NCBI RefSeq assembly: GCF_016623465.1 | Contig: NZ_JAEDAJ010000003.1 | Location: forward strand, 1-64,000 | Reading direction: 5' to 3' | Source of the DNA: Brachybacterium halotolerans | GTDB lineage: Bacteria > Actinomycetota > Actinomycetes > Actinomycetales > Dermabacteraceae | DNA length: 64,000 nucleotides | Part shown: piece by piece, positions 54,352-63,300 of the stretch | Position numbering within the stretch: position 1 is the first letter of the stretch | Layout of the letters: the number at the start of each line of letters is the position of its first letter | Program-made: the position numbers and the translations under genes | The notes under the pieces: generated by a model | Seen by the model: the letters and a program-made list of their open reading frames with translations, nothing else | The model's database searches: none | What the model was told of the DNA's origin: nothing

Positions 54352-54386
54352 GGTCGCGTCGACCGCGGCTGGTCGCGTCGACCGCG
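54352..54386. repeat. Two 16-bp direct repeats between convergent genes
   Basis: GGTCGCGTCGACCGCG at 54352-54367 and 54371-54386. Each copy can fold as GGTCG-CGT-CGACC. A perfect palindrome GCCGCGATCGCGGC sits just before at 54337-54350. The block probably acts as a terminator between the baeRF2 gene and the GntR gene. Confidence 0.7.
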
Positions 54387-54413
54387 CACTCATGCAAGTC
54401 CGTCGGGCGGACC

Positions 54414-55106
54414 TCACTCGGAGGCGGTGAGGTTCCGGTCGAGCGGGCTGTAATGCGCGCGCACCGCCTTCTCGTACGCCGTCGTGTCGCCCGCCTCGAG
54501 GGCATCGACGATCGCGTCGTGCGCCTCGATGGTGAGGCGGATGTCCGTGGCGGGAGGCACGTCCAGAAGCGGGAGCGCCGAGGTGTGCACCTGCCAGAAC
54601 GCATCGCCCAGCTGCATCATCAGCTCGTTGCCGAGCTTCGAGAGCACGGCCGCGTGGAACGCCTGGTCCGCGTCGGCGAAGGAGCGGCCGGCGGCGTGCG
54701 CGGCCCGCATCCGCTCCACCTCGGCACGGGCGGGAGCGAGGTCCTCGTCGCGCCATGCCTCGACGAGCCGCTGCCCGATCGAGAGGTCCAGGGCGATCCG
54801 CGCCTGGACGACCTCGCGCAGGGTGCGCAGGTCGTTGCCGTCGTTGAGGCGGGCGCGGAAGAGCAGTCCGTCCACGAGCGGGGCGAGCGACATCCTGCCC
54901 ACGAACGTTCCGTGGCCGTGGCGCACCTCCACGATGTCCAGGGACGACAGGGTGCGCATCGCCTCGCGCACCGAGGAGCGCGCGACGCCCAGCTCCTCGA
55001 CGAGCCGTGCCTCGGTGGGCATCGGATCCCCCGGATGCAGCCCTGTGCGCAGGATCAGATCCTTGATCCGGGCCACCACGTCCCCGCCCGCGTCGTTCCG
55101 GCGCAT
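54414..55106 (-). CDS. GntR/FadR-family regulator of the sialic acid cassette
   Basis: A 230-aa regulator with a winged HTH (about 8-75, PTEARLVEELGVARSSVREA then MRTLSSLDIVEVRHGHGTFV) and an all-helical FCD effector domain (about 85-220). It diverges from the transporter/nan genes, and a perfect palindrome lies between them. By analogy with NanR-type regulators it is likely to respond to sialic acid or a breakdown product; this is inference from position. ATG 55106 follows GGGAGGAGA. Confidence 0.9.
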   Translation of the reverse strand: MRRNDAGGDVVARIKDLILRTGLHPGDPMPTEARLVEELGVARSSVREAMRTLSSLDIVEVRHGHGTFVGRMSLAPLVDGLLFRARLNDGNDLRTLREVVQARIALDLSIGQRLVEAWRDEDLAPARAEVERMRAAHAAGRSFADADQAFHAAVLSKLGNELMMQLGDAFWQVHTSALPLLDVPPATDIRLTIEAHDAIVDALEAGDTTAYEKAVRAHYSPLDRNLTASE

Positions 55107-55233
55107 GCGCTCTCCTCCCTCACGAGGACCGCGCGATCGCGGTCCTGCATCCATGATGCGATCCGGGTCACGGTTCGGTAACCCGCGTCGATCCACTGGC
55201 ATCGGGGTCTAGAGTACCGCTAGAACATCGGAC

Positions 55234-55247
55234 ATCAGACGTCTGAT
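55234..55247. promoter_or_regulatory. Perfect 14-bp palindrome, probable operator of the nan cassette
   Basis: ATCAGACGTCTGAT lies in the 266-bp divergent region, 139 bp before the binding-protein ATG and 128 bp from the regulator ATG. Half-site separation fits a GntR-family dimer. AT-rich flanks suggest an overlapping promoter. Confidence 0.7.
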
Positions 55248-55372
55248 AAAGATTCCGCTCGATGCGCGGGACGCCGGAGGCGAGGACGCAGCCGTCTGCA
55301 CGCACCCGGAGCCCTGGGCCTCGGACCGATCCGGTCCGGCCGAGCACTCCCACCCGAAGGGACGCACCGATC

Positions 55373-56986
55373 ATGACCACGAAGACCACCCGCCGCAGTC
55401 TGCTCAGGAGCGCAGGGCTCCTCACCGCCGCCGCAGGCATCGTCGGCGCCGTCGCCGCCTGCGCTCCGCGCGACGGCGAGGACGCCTCCTCGGACTCCGG
55501 CGGCGCCGCGGCGACGCAGGCCAAGGAGGACGGCGCCATCTCCGCCGCGATCTCCTACGAGCTCGGCACCAACGGCTACGACCCCATGACCACGAGCGCC
55601 GCGCTCACGGTCGCCGTCAACTGGCACACGCTCGAGGGCCTCACCGAGCTCCACCCCGTGACCCGCAAGGTCTACGCCGCTCTCGCCTCCGAGATCCCCT
55701 CGAGCGACGGCACCAGCGTCGACGTCGCCCTCCGAGACGGCGCGACCTTCCACGACGGCAGCGCGGTGACCCCCGACGACGTCGTCTTCTCCTTCGAGCG
55801 CGTGCTCGACCCCGACAACGCCTCGCTGTACGCGAGCTTCATCGACTTCATCGAGAAGGTCGAGAAGAAGGACGACACCACGGTGACGTTCACCCTCGCC
55901 CACCCCGTCGCGATCCTCGCCGAGCGCCTGAGCGTCGTGAAGATCGTGCCGAAGGCCGCGGTCGAGAAGGACCCCAAGGCCTTCGACGCGAAGCCCGTCG
56001 GCTCCGGCCCGTACTCCATGACGGACAACGGGGCCGCCTCGAAGAAGGTCGAGTTCGAGCGCTTCGAGAAGTACAACGGCCCCCAGCCCGCGAAGGCCGC
56101 GAAGATGACCTGGCAGATCATCCCCGACGCCTCCACGCGCACCAACGCCATGCAGTCCAAGACCGCCCAGGCGATCGACTCCGTGCCCTACCTCTCGATC
56201 GACCAGCTCAAGGGCTCGGCGACCGTCGAGTCCCCGCTCGGGTTCGGGCTGCTGTTCGCGATGTTCAACAACAGCGAGGACAACCCCTTCCACGACCGCA
56301 AGAACCGTCAGGCGCTCCTGTACGCGATCGACATGGAGAAGGTCATCGAGGACGGGCTGTCCGGCCAGGCAGAGGCGGCCACCTGCTTCGTCCAGAAGGA
56401 CCACCCGGACTACAAGGAGGCGTCCACGGTCTACTCGCTCGACCTCGACAAGGCGAAGTCCCTGTTCCAGGAGACCGGCCTCACGAGCTTCCGACTGATG
56501 GCGACGGACCACGACTGGGTCAAGCAGTGCACGCCGATCATCCAGCAGTCCCTCGAGGCGGCCGGTGTGAAGGTCGAGTTCACCGAGAAGCAGTCCGCGG
56601 ACGTCTACAACTCGATCGACGGCAAGCCCGATGCCTACGACGTGGTGATCGCGCCCGGCGATCCCTCGGTGTTCGGAGACGACCCCGATCTGCTCATGCG
56701 CTGGTGGTACTTCGCCGACACCTGGACCGACACCCGCATGCACTGGAAGGGCTCCGAGGGTTACACGAAGGTCACCGACCTGCTCAAGGAGGCCATGTCG
56801 GAGACCGACGAGGACGAGCAGAAGGCCCTGTGGCAGCAGACCTTCGACGCCATCTCGGACGACGTCCCGCTCTACCCGCTCTTCCACCGCAACGCCCCCT
56901 CGGCCTGGGACCCGAGCACTCTCGTCGGCTTCGAGCCCACGTCGCTGACCGGCCTGAGCTTCGTCGGGGTCGGCAGCACCCAGTGA
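55373..56986 (+). CDS. Peptide-type ABC transporter substrate-binding lipoprotein (probable sialic acid binding)
   Basis: A 537-aa SBP_bac_5 protein. The signal peptide has a twin-arginine stretch TRRSLLRSAG, a hydrophobic run and lipobox VAAC near residue 30, so it is probably a Tat-exported lipoprotein. The family core includes VNWHTLEGLTELHPVTRKVY and DGATFHDGSAVTPDDVVFSF. Sequence alone indicates oligopeptide/nickel-type binding; the cassette suggests sialic acid, as in Sat-type transporters. Confidence 0.93.
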   Translation: MTTKTTRRSLLRSAGLLTAAAGIVGAVAACAPRDGEDASSDSGGAAATQAKEDGAISAAISYELGTNGYDPMTTSAALTVAVNWHTLEGLTELHPVTRKVYAALASEIPSSDGTSVDVALRDGATFHDGSAVTPDDVVFSFERVLDPDNASLYASFIDFIEKVEKKDDTTVTFTLAHPVAILAERLSVVKIVPKAAVEKDPKAFDAKPVGSGPYSMTDNGAASKKVEFERFEKYNGPQPAKAAKMTWQIIPDASTRTNAMQSKTAQAIDSVPYLSIDQLKGSATVESPLGFGLLFAMFNNSEDNPFHDRKNRQALLYAIDMEKVIEDGLSGQAEAATCFVQKDHPDYKEASTVYSLDLDKAKSLFQETGLTSFRLMATDHDWVKQCTPIIQQSLEAAGVKVEFTEKQSADVYNSIDGKPDAYDVVIAPGDPSVFGDDPDLLMRWWYFADTWTDTRMHWKGSEGYTKVTDLLKEAMSETDEDEQKALWQQTFDAISDDVPLYPLFHRNAPSAWDPSTLVGFEPTSLTGLSFVGVGSTQ

Positions 56987-57037
56987 CGCCCGCCGCCCCG
57001 CACCGCCCGTCCGCCCCCGGCCCGCCTGGAGGGATCC

Positions 57038-58003
57038 GTGTCCTCACTCGTCCGTCTGATCGGCAGGCGACTCGTCTCGCTGCCGCTCATGATCCTCGGC
57101 GTCACCCTGCTGGTGTTCGTCGTGATGTCGTTCTCGCCGTCGGACCCGGCGCGCCTCGCACTCGGCGAGTCCGCCTCGCCCGCCGCCCTCGCCCAGTACC
57201 GCGAGGCGAACGGGCTGAACGACCCGCTGGTCATCCGCTACCTGCGGTTCCTCGGCGGCATGCTCCACGGCGACCTCGGCACCACGAGTGGCAACACTCC
57301 CGTCACCGACGTGGTCGCCAAGGCCTTCCCCATCACGCTGCAGCTGACCTTCCTGGGCCTCGCCTTCGCGATCGTCCTGGCCGCGATCCTGGGCGTGCTC
57401 GCCGCCCTCTTCCGCGACCGCTGGCCCGACCAGCTCATCCGCGTGCTGTCCGTCGCCGCCCTCGCGACGCCGTCGTTCTGGCTCGCGATCCTGCTGATCC
57501 AGTGGCTCGGCGAGGTCCCGGGCGGCTGGGGCGCCTTCCCCGCCCTGGTCAGCCAGTGGGTCGGTCCGCTCACGGACCCGGCCGCCTGGTCCCACAACGT
57601 GGCGCTCCCCGCCATCGCCCTGGGAGTGCCGGTCGCGGGCTCCCTCACCCGCGTGGTGCGCACGGCGATGGTCGAGGAGTTGGACCGCGACTACGTGCGC
57701 ACGGCGGTCGGCGCGGGAGTCCCCTACCCGGTCGTGGTCGCGCGCAACGTGCTGCGCAACGCGCTCATCACCCCGATCACGGTGCTCGGCCTGCGCGTGG
57801 GCTATCTGATGGGCGGCGCGGTGATCATCGAGATCATCTTCAACATCCAGGCGATGGGCCAGCTCATCCTCGACGGCGTGAAGCGCAACGACGTGTTCCT
57901 CGTCCAGGGCGTGACGCTCACCGTGGCGATCGCCTTCATCGTCGTGAACATCCTCGTGGACCTGCTCTACGTGCTCGTCAACCCCCGGATCAGGAGCATC
58001 TGA
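57038..58003 (+). CDS. ABC transporter permease (DppB type)
   Basis: A 321-aa inner-membrane permease with six helices: SLVRLIGRRLVSLPLMILGV at the start and the EAA-type loop ELDRDYVRTAVGAGVPYPVV near 212-231. GTG 57038 follows GGAGGG. Pairs with the permease half of the next gene. Confidence 0.94.
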   Translation: MSSLVRLIGRRLVSLPLMILGVTLLVFVVMSFSPSDPARLALGESASPAALAQYREANGLNDPLVIRYLRFLGGMLHGDLGTTSGNTPVTDVVAKAFPITLQLTFLGLAFAIVLAAILGVLAALFRDRWPDQLIRVLSVAALATPSFWLAILLIQWLGEVPGGWGAFPALVSQWVGPLTDPAAWSHNVALPAIALGVPVAGSLTRVVRTAMVEELDRDYVRTAVGAGVPYPVVVARNVLRNALITPITVLGLRVGYLMGGAVIIEIIFNIQAMGQLILDGVKRNDVFLVQGVTLTVAIAFIVVNILVDLLYVLVNPRIRSI

Positions 58004-58004
58004 C

Positions 58005-60281
58005 ATGCGACGACGACTCGGCTCCCGCCTCGCCTCCGTCAGCGGCGCCCGCCCGGGCGCGCTGCGCTCCCTCCCCCTGCCCTCGAAGATCGCCCTGGGC
58101 TTCCTCGCCGTGCTGATCCTGGCCGCCGCACTCGCGTCCGTCATCAGCCCCTTCGACCCGCTCGCGACCGGCTCCCCCGTGCAGCCACCGAGCGCGGAGC
58201 ACTGGATGGGCACCGACAGCGTGGGCCGCGACGTGTTCTCGCGACTGCTGCACGGCGCCCGCTCCTCGCTGCTGATCGGTCTGTGCGCCACGGCCGCAGC
58301 GCTCGTGGTCGCCGCCGTCCTGGGATCCTTCGCCGCGACCGCGGCGAAGCTGCCCTCCGAGGTCGTCATGCGCATCCTCGACGTGATCATGGCGTTCCCC
58401 GGCATCGCGCTCGCGGCCGTCTTCGTGGCGGTCTTCGGCACCTCGCTGCCGGTGATCATCTTCGCGATCGCCTTCCTGTACGTGCCGCAGCTGGCGCGCG
58501 TGGTCCGCGCGAACGTGCTCGCCCAGTTCGGCGAGGACTACGTCGCGGCATCGCAGGTCATGGGCGCCTCGACGGCGTGGATCCTGTTCAAGCACGTGGC
58601 GCGCAACTGCCTCGCGCCGATCATGGTCTTCGCGACCGTGCTCGTGGCCGACGCGATCGTCTTCGAGGCCTCGCTCTCGTTCATCAACGCGGGCGTGCAG
58701 CCGCCCTCGCCCTCCTGGGGCAACATCATGAGCGAGGGCAAGGCCGTGCTCCTGGCGGGCTACTGGTGGCCGACGTTCTTCCCGGGCGTCGCCATCCTGC
58801 TCACCGTCCTCGCCCTGAACATCCTCTCCGAGGGCCTCACCGACACCCTCGCGAGCCCCCGCATCAAGGCGTCGGTCGACGTCGACGCCGACGAGCGCGC
58901 GCAGGAGAAGATCCTGGAGGAGGCCGAGCAGAGCCCCGTGGTCGAGGACGCCCGAGCCGTCGCGCGCCCCGCCGCGGACGAGCAGCCCGGGGCGGAGAGG
59001 GCCGGGGCGGAGCGGGCCGGAGGCGCAGTCGTCGAGCGCTCCGAGGCCGAGCCGTCGGTCGACGAGGGCGCAGTGCCTGCGGAGGACGTGCTCGGCGCGA
59101 CCGACGCCGACACCGCCCGACAGGTCCTGCACGACTCGCTGCGCAGGCTCCGCGAGGCCGAGCAGGCGCGGGGCGAGCGTCCCGAGCCCGCGAGCGGCGC
59201 CCCGATCCTCCAGGTGCGCAACCTGCGGGTCGCCTTCCCCGAAGCGCACGGCGACGTCGACATCGTCGACGACGTCTCGTTCTCGGTGCGCCCCGGCGAG
59301 ACCATGGGACTGGTGGGCGAGTCGGGGTCCGGCAAGTCCGTCACGAGCCTCGCGATCATGGGACTGCTCCCCCGCACGGCGCGGGTGAGCGGTGAGGTGC
59401 TCCTGGACGGGAGGAACGTCCTGGACCTGGGATCGAAGCAGCTCAACGCGCTGCGCGGCCACGACGTCGCGATGATCTACCAGGACGCGCTCAGCTCGCT
59501 GAACCCCTCGATGCTGATCCGCTCGCAGATGAAGCAGCTGACCTCTCGCGGCGGCACCCGCAGCGCGGAGGAGCTGCTCGAGCTCGTGGGCCTCGAGCCC
59601 GCGCGCACGCTCTCCTCCTACCCGCATGAGCTCTCGGGCGGGCAGCGCCAGCGCGTGCTGATCGCGATGGCGCTGACCCGCGACCCCCGCCTGGTGATCG
59701 CCGACGAGCCCACGACGGCACTCGACGTGACCGTGCAGAGGCAGGTCGTGGAGCTGCTCGAGCGGCTGCGCGAGGAGCTGGGCTTCGCGATGGTCTTCGT
59801 CAGCCACGACCTCGCCCTGGTCTCCCAGCTCGCCCACCGGATCACCGTGATGTACGCGGGCCAGGTCGTGGAGCAGGGCAGCACCGCCCAGATCCTCACC
59901 GATCCCCGCCACGAGTACACGCGGGGCCTGCTGGGCTCCGTGCTCTCGATCGAGGCCCGTGCCGAGCGCCTGCTGCAGGTGCCCGGGACCGTGCCCTCGC
60001 CGCGGGAGTTCGCGACCGGGGACCGCTTCGCCCCGCGCTCGCAGGATCCGTCGGCCCGCCCCGACGTGCGCCCGCGGCTCGTCGCGATCGAGGAGCGCGA
60101 GCTCGCAGGTGCCTCCGCCGGGCCCCGGGCCGGCGAGCACCTGGTGGCGACGATCGACCGGGTCCCCGCCGCGCTGTCCTTCGACGGCGCCCCGGATCCG
60201 TCCGCGCAGCGCACGGCCCCGACCACCGGCGGGTCCCCTCGCCCCGCATCGCAGACCGACGACCGAGGAGTCCGCTCATGA
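58005..60281 (+). CDS. Fused ABC permease-ATPase (DppC-DppD)
   Basis: A 758-aa single chain. Residues 1-290 are a DppC-type permease (HWMGTDSVGRDVFSRLLHGA, MRILDVIMAFPGIALAAVFV, EAA loop EDYVAASQVMGASTAWILFK). Residues 290-400 are a Glu/Ala/Arg-rich linker. Residues 405-670 are a complete ATPase: Walker A GESGSGKS, signature LSGGQRQRV, Walker B LVIADEPTTAL, H-loop FVSHDLALV. A further 80-aa Pro/Ser-rich tail follows. No stop or frameshift breaks the join, so it is a true fusion. Similar fusions occur in Sat-like sialic acid transporters, as far as I recall. Confidence 0.94.
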   Translation: MRRRLGSRLASVSGARPGALRSLPLPSKIALGFLAVLILAAALASVISPFDPLATGSPVQPPSAEHWMGTDSVGRDVFSRLLHGARSSLLIGLCATAAALVVAAVLGSFAATAAKLPSEVVMRILDVIMAFPGIALAAVFVAVFGTSLPVIIFAIAFLYVPQLARVVRANVLAQFGEDYVAASQVMGASTAWILFKHVARNCLAPIMVFATVLVADAIVFEASLSFINAGVQPPSPSWGNIMSEGKAVLLAGYWWPTFFPGVAILLTVLALNILSEGLTDTLASPRIKASVDVDADERAQEKILEEAEQSPVVEDARAVARPAADEQPGAERAGAERAGGAVVERSEAEPSVDEGAVPAEDVLGATDADTARQVLHDSLRRLREAEQARGERPEPASGAPILQVRNLRVAFPEAHGDVDIVDDVSFSVRPGETMGLVGESGSGKSVTSLAIMGLLPRTARVSGEVLLDGRNVLDLGSKQLNALRGHDVAMIYQDALSSLNPSMLIRSQMKQLTSRGGTRSAEELLELVGLEPARTLSSYPHELSGGQRQRVLIAMALTRDPRLVIADEPTTALDVTVQRQVVELLERLREELGFAMVFVSHDLALVSQLAHRITVMYAGQVVEQGSTAQILTDPRHEYTRGLLGSVLSIEARAERLLQVPGTVPSPREFATGDRFAPRSQDPSARPDVRPRLVAIEERELAGASAGPRAGEHLVATIDRVPAALSFDGAPDPSAQRTAPTTGGSPRPASQTDDRGVRS

Positions 60282-61111
60282 GCGCCCAGGATGCCCGCCC
60301 CAGAGGCGCCGCACGCGACGACCGGAGCGACTGCCCGGTGATCGAGCTGCGCGACGTGCACGTGGTGCACCGCCTGCGCACCGGCTCGCTCCTGCACCCC
60401 GACACCATCCGCGCGGTCGACGGCATCAGCCTGAGCGTGGACCGCGGACAGGTGCTCGGGATCGTCGGCGAATCCGGCTCGGGCAAGTCGACCCTGGCGC
60501 GCGTGATGACCGGACTGCAGAAGGTCACCAGCGGCGAGGTCCTCTTCCACGGCTCGGCGCTGGGACGCTCCCGCGCCGCCCGCAGGGACCTCGGCCGCAC
60601 CATCTCGGTCGTCTTCCAGGACCCGGCGACGGCCCTCAATCCGCGACTCGTCGTCCGCGAGGCGCTCATGGACCCCCTCCGGGTCCACGGCATCGGCACC
60701 GAGAAGGAGCGCCTCGATCGGGTCACCGAGCTCGTCCACCAGGTCGGCCTGCCCGTCTCCGCGCTCGACGTTCTCCCCCGCCAGATCTCCGGCGGCCAGC
60801 GGCAGCGCGTCGCGATCGCGCGGGCCCTCACCCTGGAACCGGACGTGATCGTGGCCGACGAGCCCACGAGTGCCCTGGACGTCTCGGTCCGCGCCCAGGT
60901 GCTCAACCTGCTCATGGACCTCAAGGCCGAGCTCGGCCTGGGTCTCGTCTTCATCTCCCACGACATCTCGACGGTCCGCTTCGTCTCCGACGAGATCCTG
61001 GTGATGAACCGCGGACGCGCCGTCGAGCACGGCCCCGCCGCACAGGTCTTCGCCGACGCCGAGGACCCCTACACCCGCTCCCTACTCGCCGCGGCTCCCA
61101 CGCTGCTCTGA
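60278..61111 (+). CDS. ABC transporter ATPase (DppF type)
   Basis: Second ATPase of the importer, 277 aa: Walker A GIVGESGSGKSTLARVM, signature ISGGQRQRVAIARAL, Walker B VIVADEPTSALD, and the oppDF-type C-terminal YTRSLLAAAP. ATG overlaps the stop of the fusion gene (ATGA), fitting one-to-one synthesis with the fused ATPase. Confidence 0.95.
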   Translation: MSAQDARPRGAARDDRSDCPVIELRDVHVVHRLRTGSLLHPDTIRAVDGISLSVDRGQVLGIVGESGSGKSTLARVMTGLQKVTSGEVLFHGSALGRSRAARRDLGRTISVVFQDPATALNPRLVVREALMDPLRVHGIGTEKERLDRVTELVHQVGLPVSALDVLPRQISGGQRQRVAIARALTLEPDVIVADEPTSALDVSVRAQVLNLLMDLKAELGLGLVFISHDISTVRFVSDEILVMNRGRAVEHGPAAQVFADAEDPYTRSLLAAAPTLL

Positions 61112-61158
61112 GCACAGGAATCATCGAAACTGCGCACGAACTTCTCGGAGGAGACACC

Positions 61159-62118
61159 ATGACCACCACCGCACCCGAGACCACCGACGGATCGACCGCG
61201 CTGCGGGGCGTCGTCCCGCCGCTGCTGACCCCGCTGACCGCCGAGGGCGACCTCGACCGGGCGAGCCTGAGCCGGCTCGTCGGCCGACTCGTCGAGGCCG
61301 GGGTCGACGGCATCTTCGCGCTCGGCTCGAGCGGCGAGGTCGCCTACCACGACGACGCCATGCGCGACCGCGTGCTCGACGCCGTCGTGGGCGAGGTCGC
61401 CGGTCAGGTGCCGGTGCTCGCGGGCGTCATCGACATGCAGGCCCACCGGGTGATCTCCCACGTGCGGGCCGCCGAGAAGCACGGCGTCGCCGGTGTCGTC
61501 GCGACCGCGCCGTTCTACGCGATCACCGGTCCCGACGAGATCGGCGCCCACTTCCGGGCGATCGGCGCGGCCTCCTCCGTGCCAGTGTGGGCCTACGACA
61601 TCCCCGTCTGCGTGCACGTCAAGCTCGCCCCCGCCCAGCTCATGGAGCTCGCGGCCGACGGCGCGATCGCCGGGGTCAAGGACTCCAGCGGCGACGACGT
61701 GGCCTTCCGCCGCCTCGCCGAAATGAACCGCGCGGCAGGGTCCCCGCTGACGCTGCTGACCGGCCACGAGGTCGTCGTCGACGGCGCCTACCTCTCGGGG
61801 GCCGACGGCTCGGTGCCGGGGCTCGGCAACGTCGATCCCGCCGGATACGTGCGCATGGACCGCGCGGCCCGCGCGGGCGACTGGGACACCGTGCGCGCCG
61901 AGCAGGATCGCCTCGCGGCGCTGTTCGAGATCGTCTTCCAGCCCACCGACAAGGTAGGCCCCGCCGCCGGCGTGGGTGCCTTCAAGACCGCGCTGCGCGA
62001 GCTGGGCGTCATCTCGACCAACGCGATGTCGCTGCCCATGACCTCCATCGAGGGTGAGGCGGTCGACCGCATCCGCGCCATCCTCGACCAGGCGGGACTG
62101 CTGGATGCCGTCCGCTGA
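61159..62118 (+). CDS. nanA: N-acetylneuraminate lyase (DHDPS family)
   Basis: A 319-aa class I aldolase of the DHDPS/NAL superfamily: pyruvate-binding LGSSGEV near 53-59, catalytic Tyr in ATAPFYAITG, and Schiff-base Lys in AGVKDSSGDD near 172-181. NAL normally shows GSTGE and a GVKQTSGD-like Lys segment, so the active site is a variant. The assignment to sialic acid cleavage rests mainly on the neighbouring nanK, nanE and transporter. SD GGAGGAG precedes the ATG. Confidence 0.85.
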   Translation: MTTTAPETTDGSTALRGVVPPLLTPLTAEGDLDRASLSRLVGRLVEAGVDGIFALGSSGEVAYHDDAMRDRVLDAVVGEVAGQVPVLAGVIDMQAHRVISHVRAAEKHGVAGVVATAPFYAITGPDEIGAHFRAIGAASSVPVWAYDIPVCVHVKLAPAQLMELAADGAIAGVKDSSGDDVAFRRLAEMNRAAGSPLTLLTGHEVVVDGAYLSGADGSVPGLGNVDPAGYVRMDRAARAGDWDTVRAEQDRLAALFEIVFQPTDKVGPAAGVGAFKTALRELGVISTNAMSLPMTSIEGEAVDRIRAILDQAGLLDAVR

Positions 62119-63178
62119 GCACGCGGAGCGCACGGAGCCCACGGCGACGGACCATGGCTCGGAGGCCGCCGCGGCCGGCGGCGCTGCGCTCACGGTGCTC
62201 GCGCTCGACATCGGCGGCACCAAGATCACGGCCGCACGGGTGAGGATCGCCCCGGACCGCTCCCGCGCCGAGGTGCTCGAGGAGGCGACCGTCCCGACCC
62301 CCGCGCGCGAAGGGGCCCGGGCCGTGCTCGAGGCGGCCCTCGATGCCGCATCGCACGTGACAGGCGACCCGAGCGGCAGTGGGAGCAGGACCGGCGGTGT
62401 GAGCAGGACCGGCGTTGCGAGCAGGGCCGGCGCAGCGGATGACCGGCTCTCCGCCGTCGGCATCTCGACCGCCGGCGTCGTCGACGTCGCGCGCGGGGAG
62501 ATCACGCACGCGACCTCCTCGCTGCCGGGGTGGCCGGGCACGCGCGTGGCCGCCGCCTTCACGGAACGCTTCGCACTCCCCGCGCGAGCGCTCAACGACG
62601 TCCACGCGCACGGGCTCGGCGAGGCCCTGTTCGGCACCGGACGGGACGCGTCCTCCCTGCTGCTCGTGGCCGTCGGCACGGGCATCGGCGGCGCCCAGGT
62701 GGTCGACGGCAGGCCGGTCGTGGGCGTGCGCGGCGCCGCGGGCCACGTGGGCCACGTGACCGTCCCCGAGGCCGCGTCCGTCCCCTGCACGTGCGGTCGC
62801 GTCGGGCACCTCGAGGGACTCGCCTCCGGGCCCGGGATCCTCGACCTCGCCCGACGGCTCGGCGCGAACGCGGCGCAGTGCGCCGACGGCCCCGCCCTGG
62901 CCACCGCCGCGCGCGCCGCAGACGGCCCGGCCCGCGAGGCCTATCGCCTGGCCGGTCTGGCCACGGGCCGCGTCATCGGCTCGCTCCTGAACGTGCTGGA
63001 CGCCGAGACCGTGGCCCTCGCGGGCGGCGTGGTCGGCGCGAGCGAGGTCTGGGACGATGCCCTCAGGCAGGGCGTCGCGCGCGAGGCGATGGACGTCGTC
63101 GCGGCCACCCCCGTGGTCCGCGCGCGGGCCGGTTCGCGCGCGGCACTGCTGGGGGCGGCGGCCTGGGCGATCTCCTGA
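62105..63178 (+). CDS. nanK: ROK-family N-acetylmannosamine kinase
   Basis: Phosphorylates ManNAc to ManNAc-6-phosphate. The 357-aa protein has the ATP-binding LALDIGGTKITAARV, the catalytic region ARALNDVHAHGLGEALFGTG, VAVGTGIGGAQVV and GHVGHVTV. The ROK zinc motif is CTCGRVGHLEG, with His where most ROK proteins have the third Cys. Residues near 93-111 are a repeat-coded insert. The ATG overlaps the nanA end by 14 nt. The ManNAc substrate is inferred from nanA and nanE. Confidence 0.88.
   Translation: MPSAEHAERTEPTATDHGSEAAAAGGAALTVLALDIGGTKITAARVRIAPDRSRAEVLEEATVPTPAREGARAVLEAALDAASHVTGDPSGSGSRTGGVSRTGVASRAGAADDRLSAVGISTAGVVDVARGEITHATSSLPGWPGTRVAAAFTERFALPARALNDVHAHGLGEALFGTGRDASSLLLVAVGTGIGGAQVVDGRPVVGVRGAAGHVGHVTVPEAASVPCTCGRVGHLEGLASGPGILDLARRLGANAAQCADGPALATAARAADGPAREAYRLAGLATGRVIGSLLNVLDAETVALAGGVVGASEVWDDALRQGVAREAMDVVAATPVVRARAGSRAALLGAAAWAIS
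62383..62436 (+). repeat. Three 18-bp in-frame repeats inside nanK
   Basis: Units start at 62383, 62401 and 62419, based on GAGCAGGACCGGCG plus four variable bases. They encode three six-residue SRTG-like units between two core strands of the kinase. Confidence 0.9.
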
Positions 63179-63250
63179 CCCGGCATCCTGCGCCCCGGCG
63201 CCCGTCTGGTCCGCCTGTCCTCCAGTCCCCGACGCGCAGCCTCAGTCCCC

Positions 63251-63286
63251 GCTCCCGCTCCCGCTCCCGCTCCCGCTCCCGCTCCC
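63251..63286 (+). repeat. Six perfect GCTCCC hexanucleotide repeats upstream of nanE
   Basis: An uninterrupted (GCTCCC)6 array ends just before the nanE ribosome-binding sequence GGAAGGA (63287-63293). It fills much of the 122-bp gap between nanK and nanE. Confidence 0.92.
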
Positions 63287-63300
63287 GGAAGGATCCCGCC

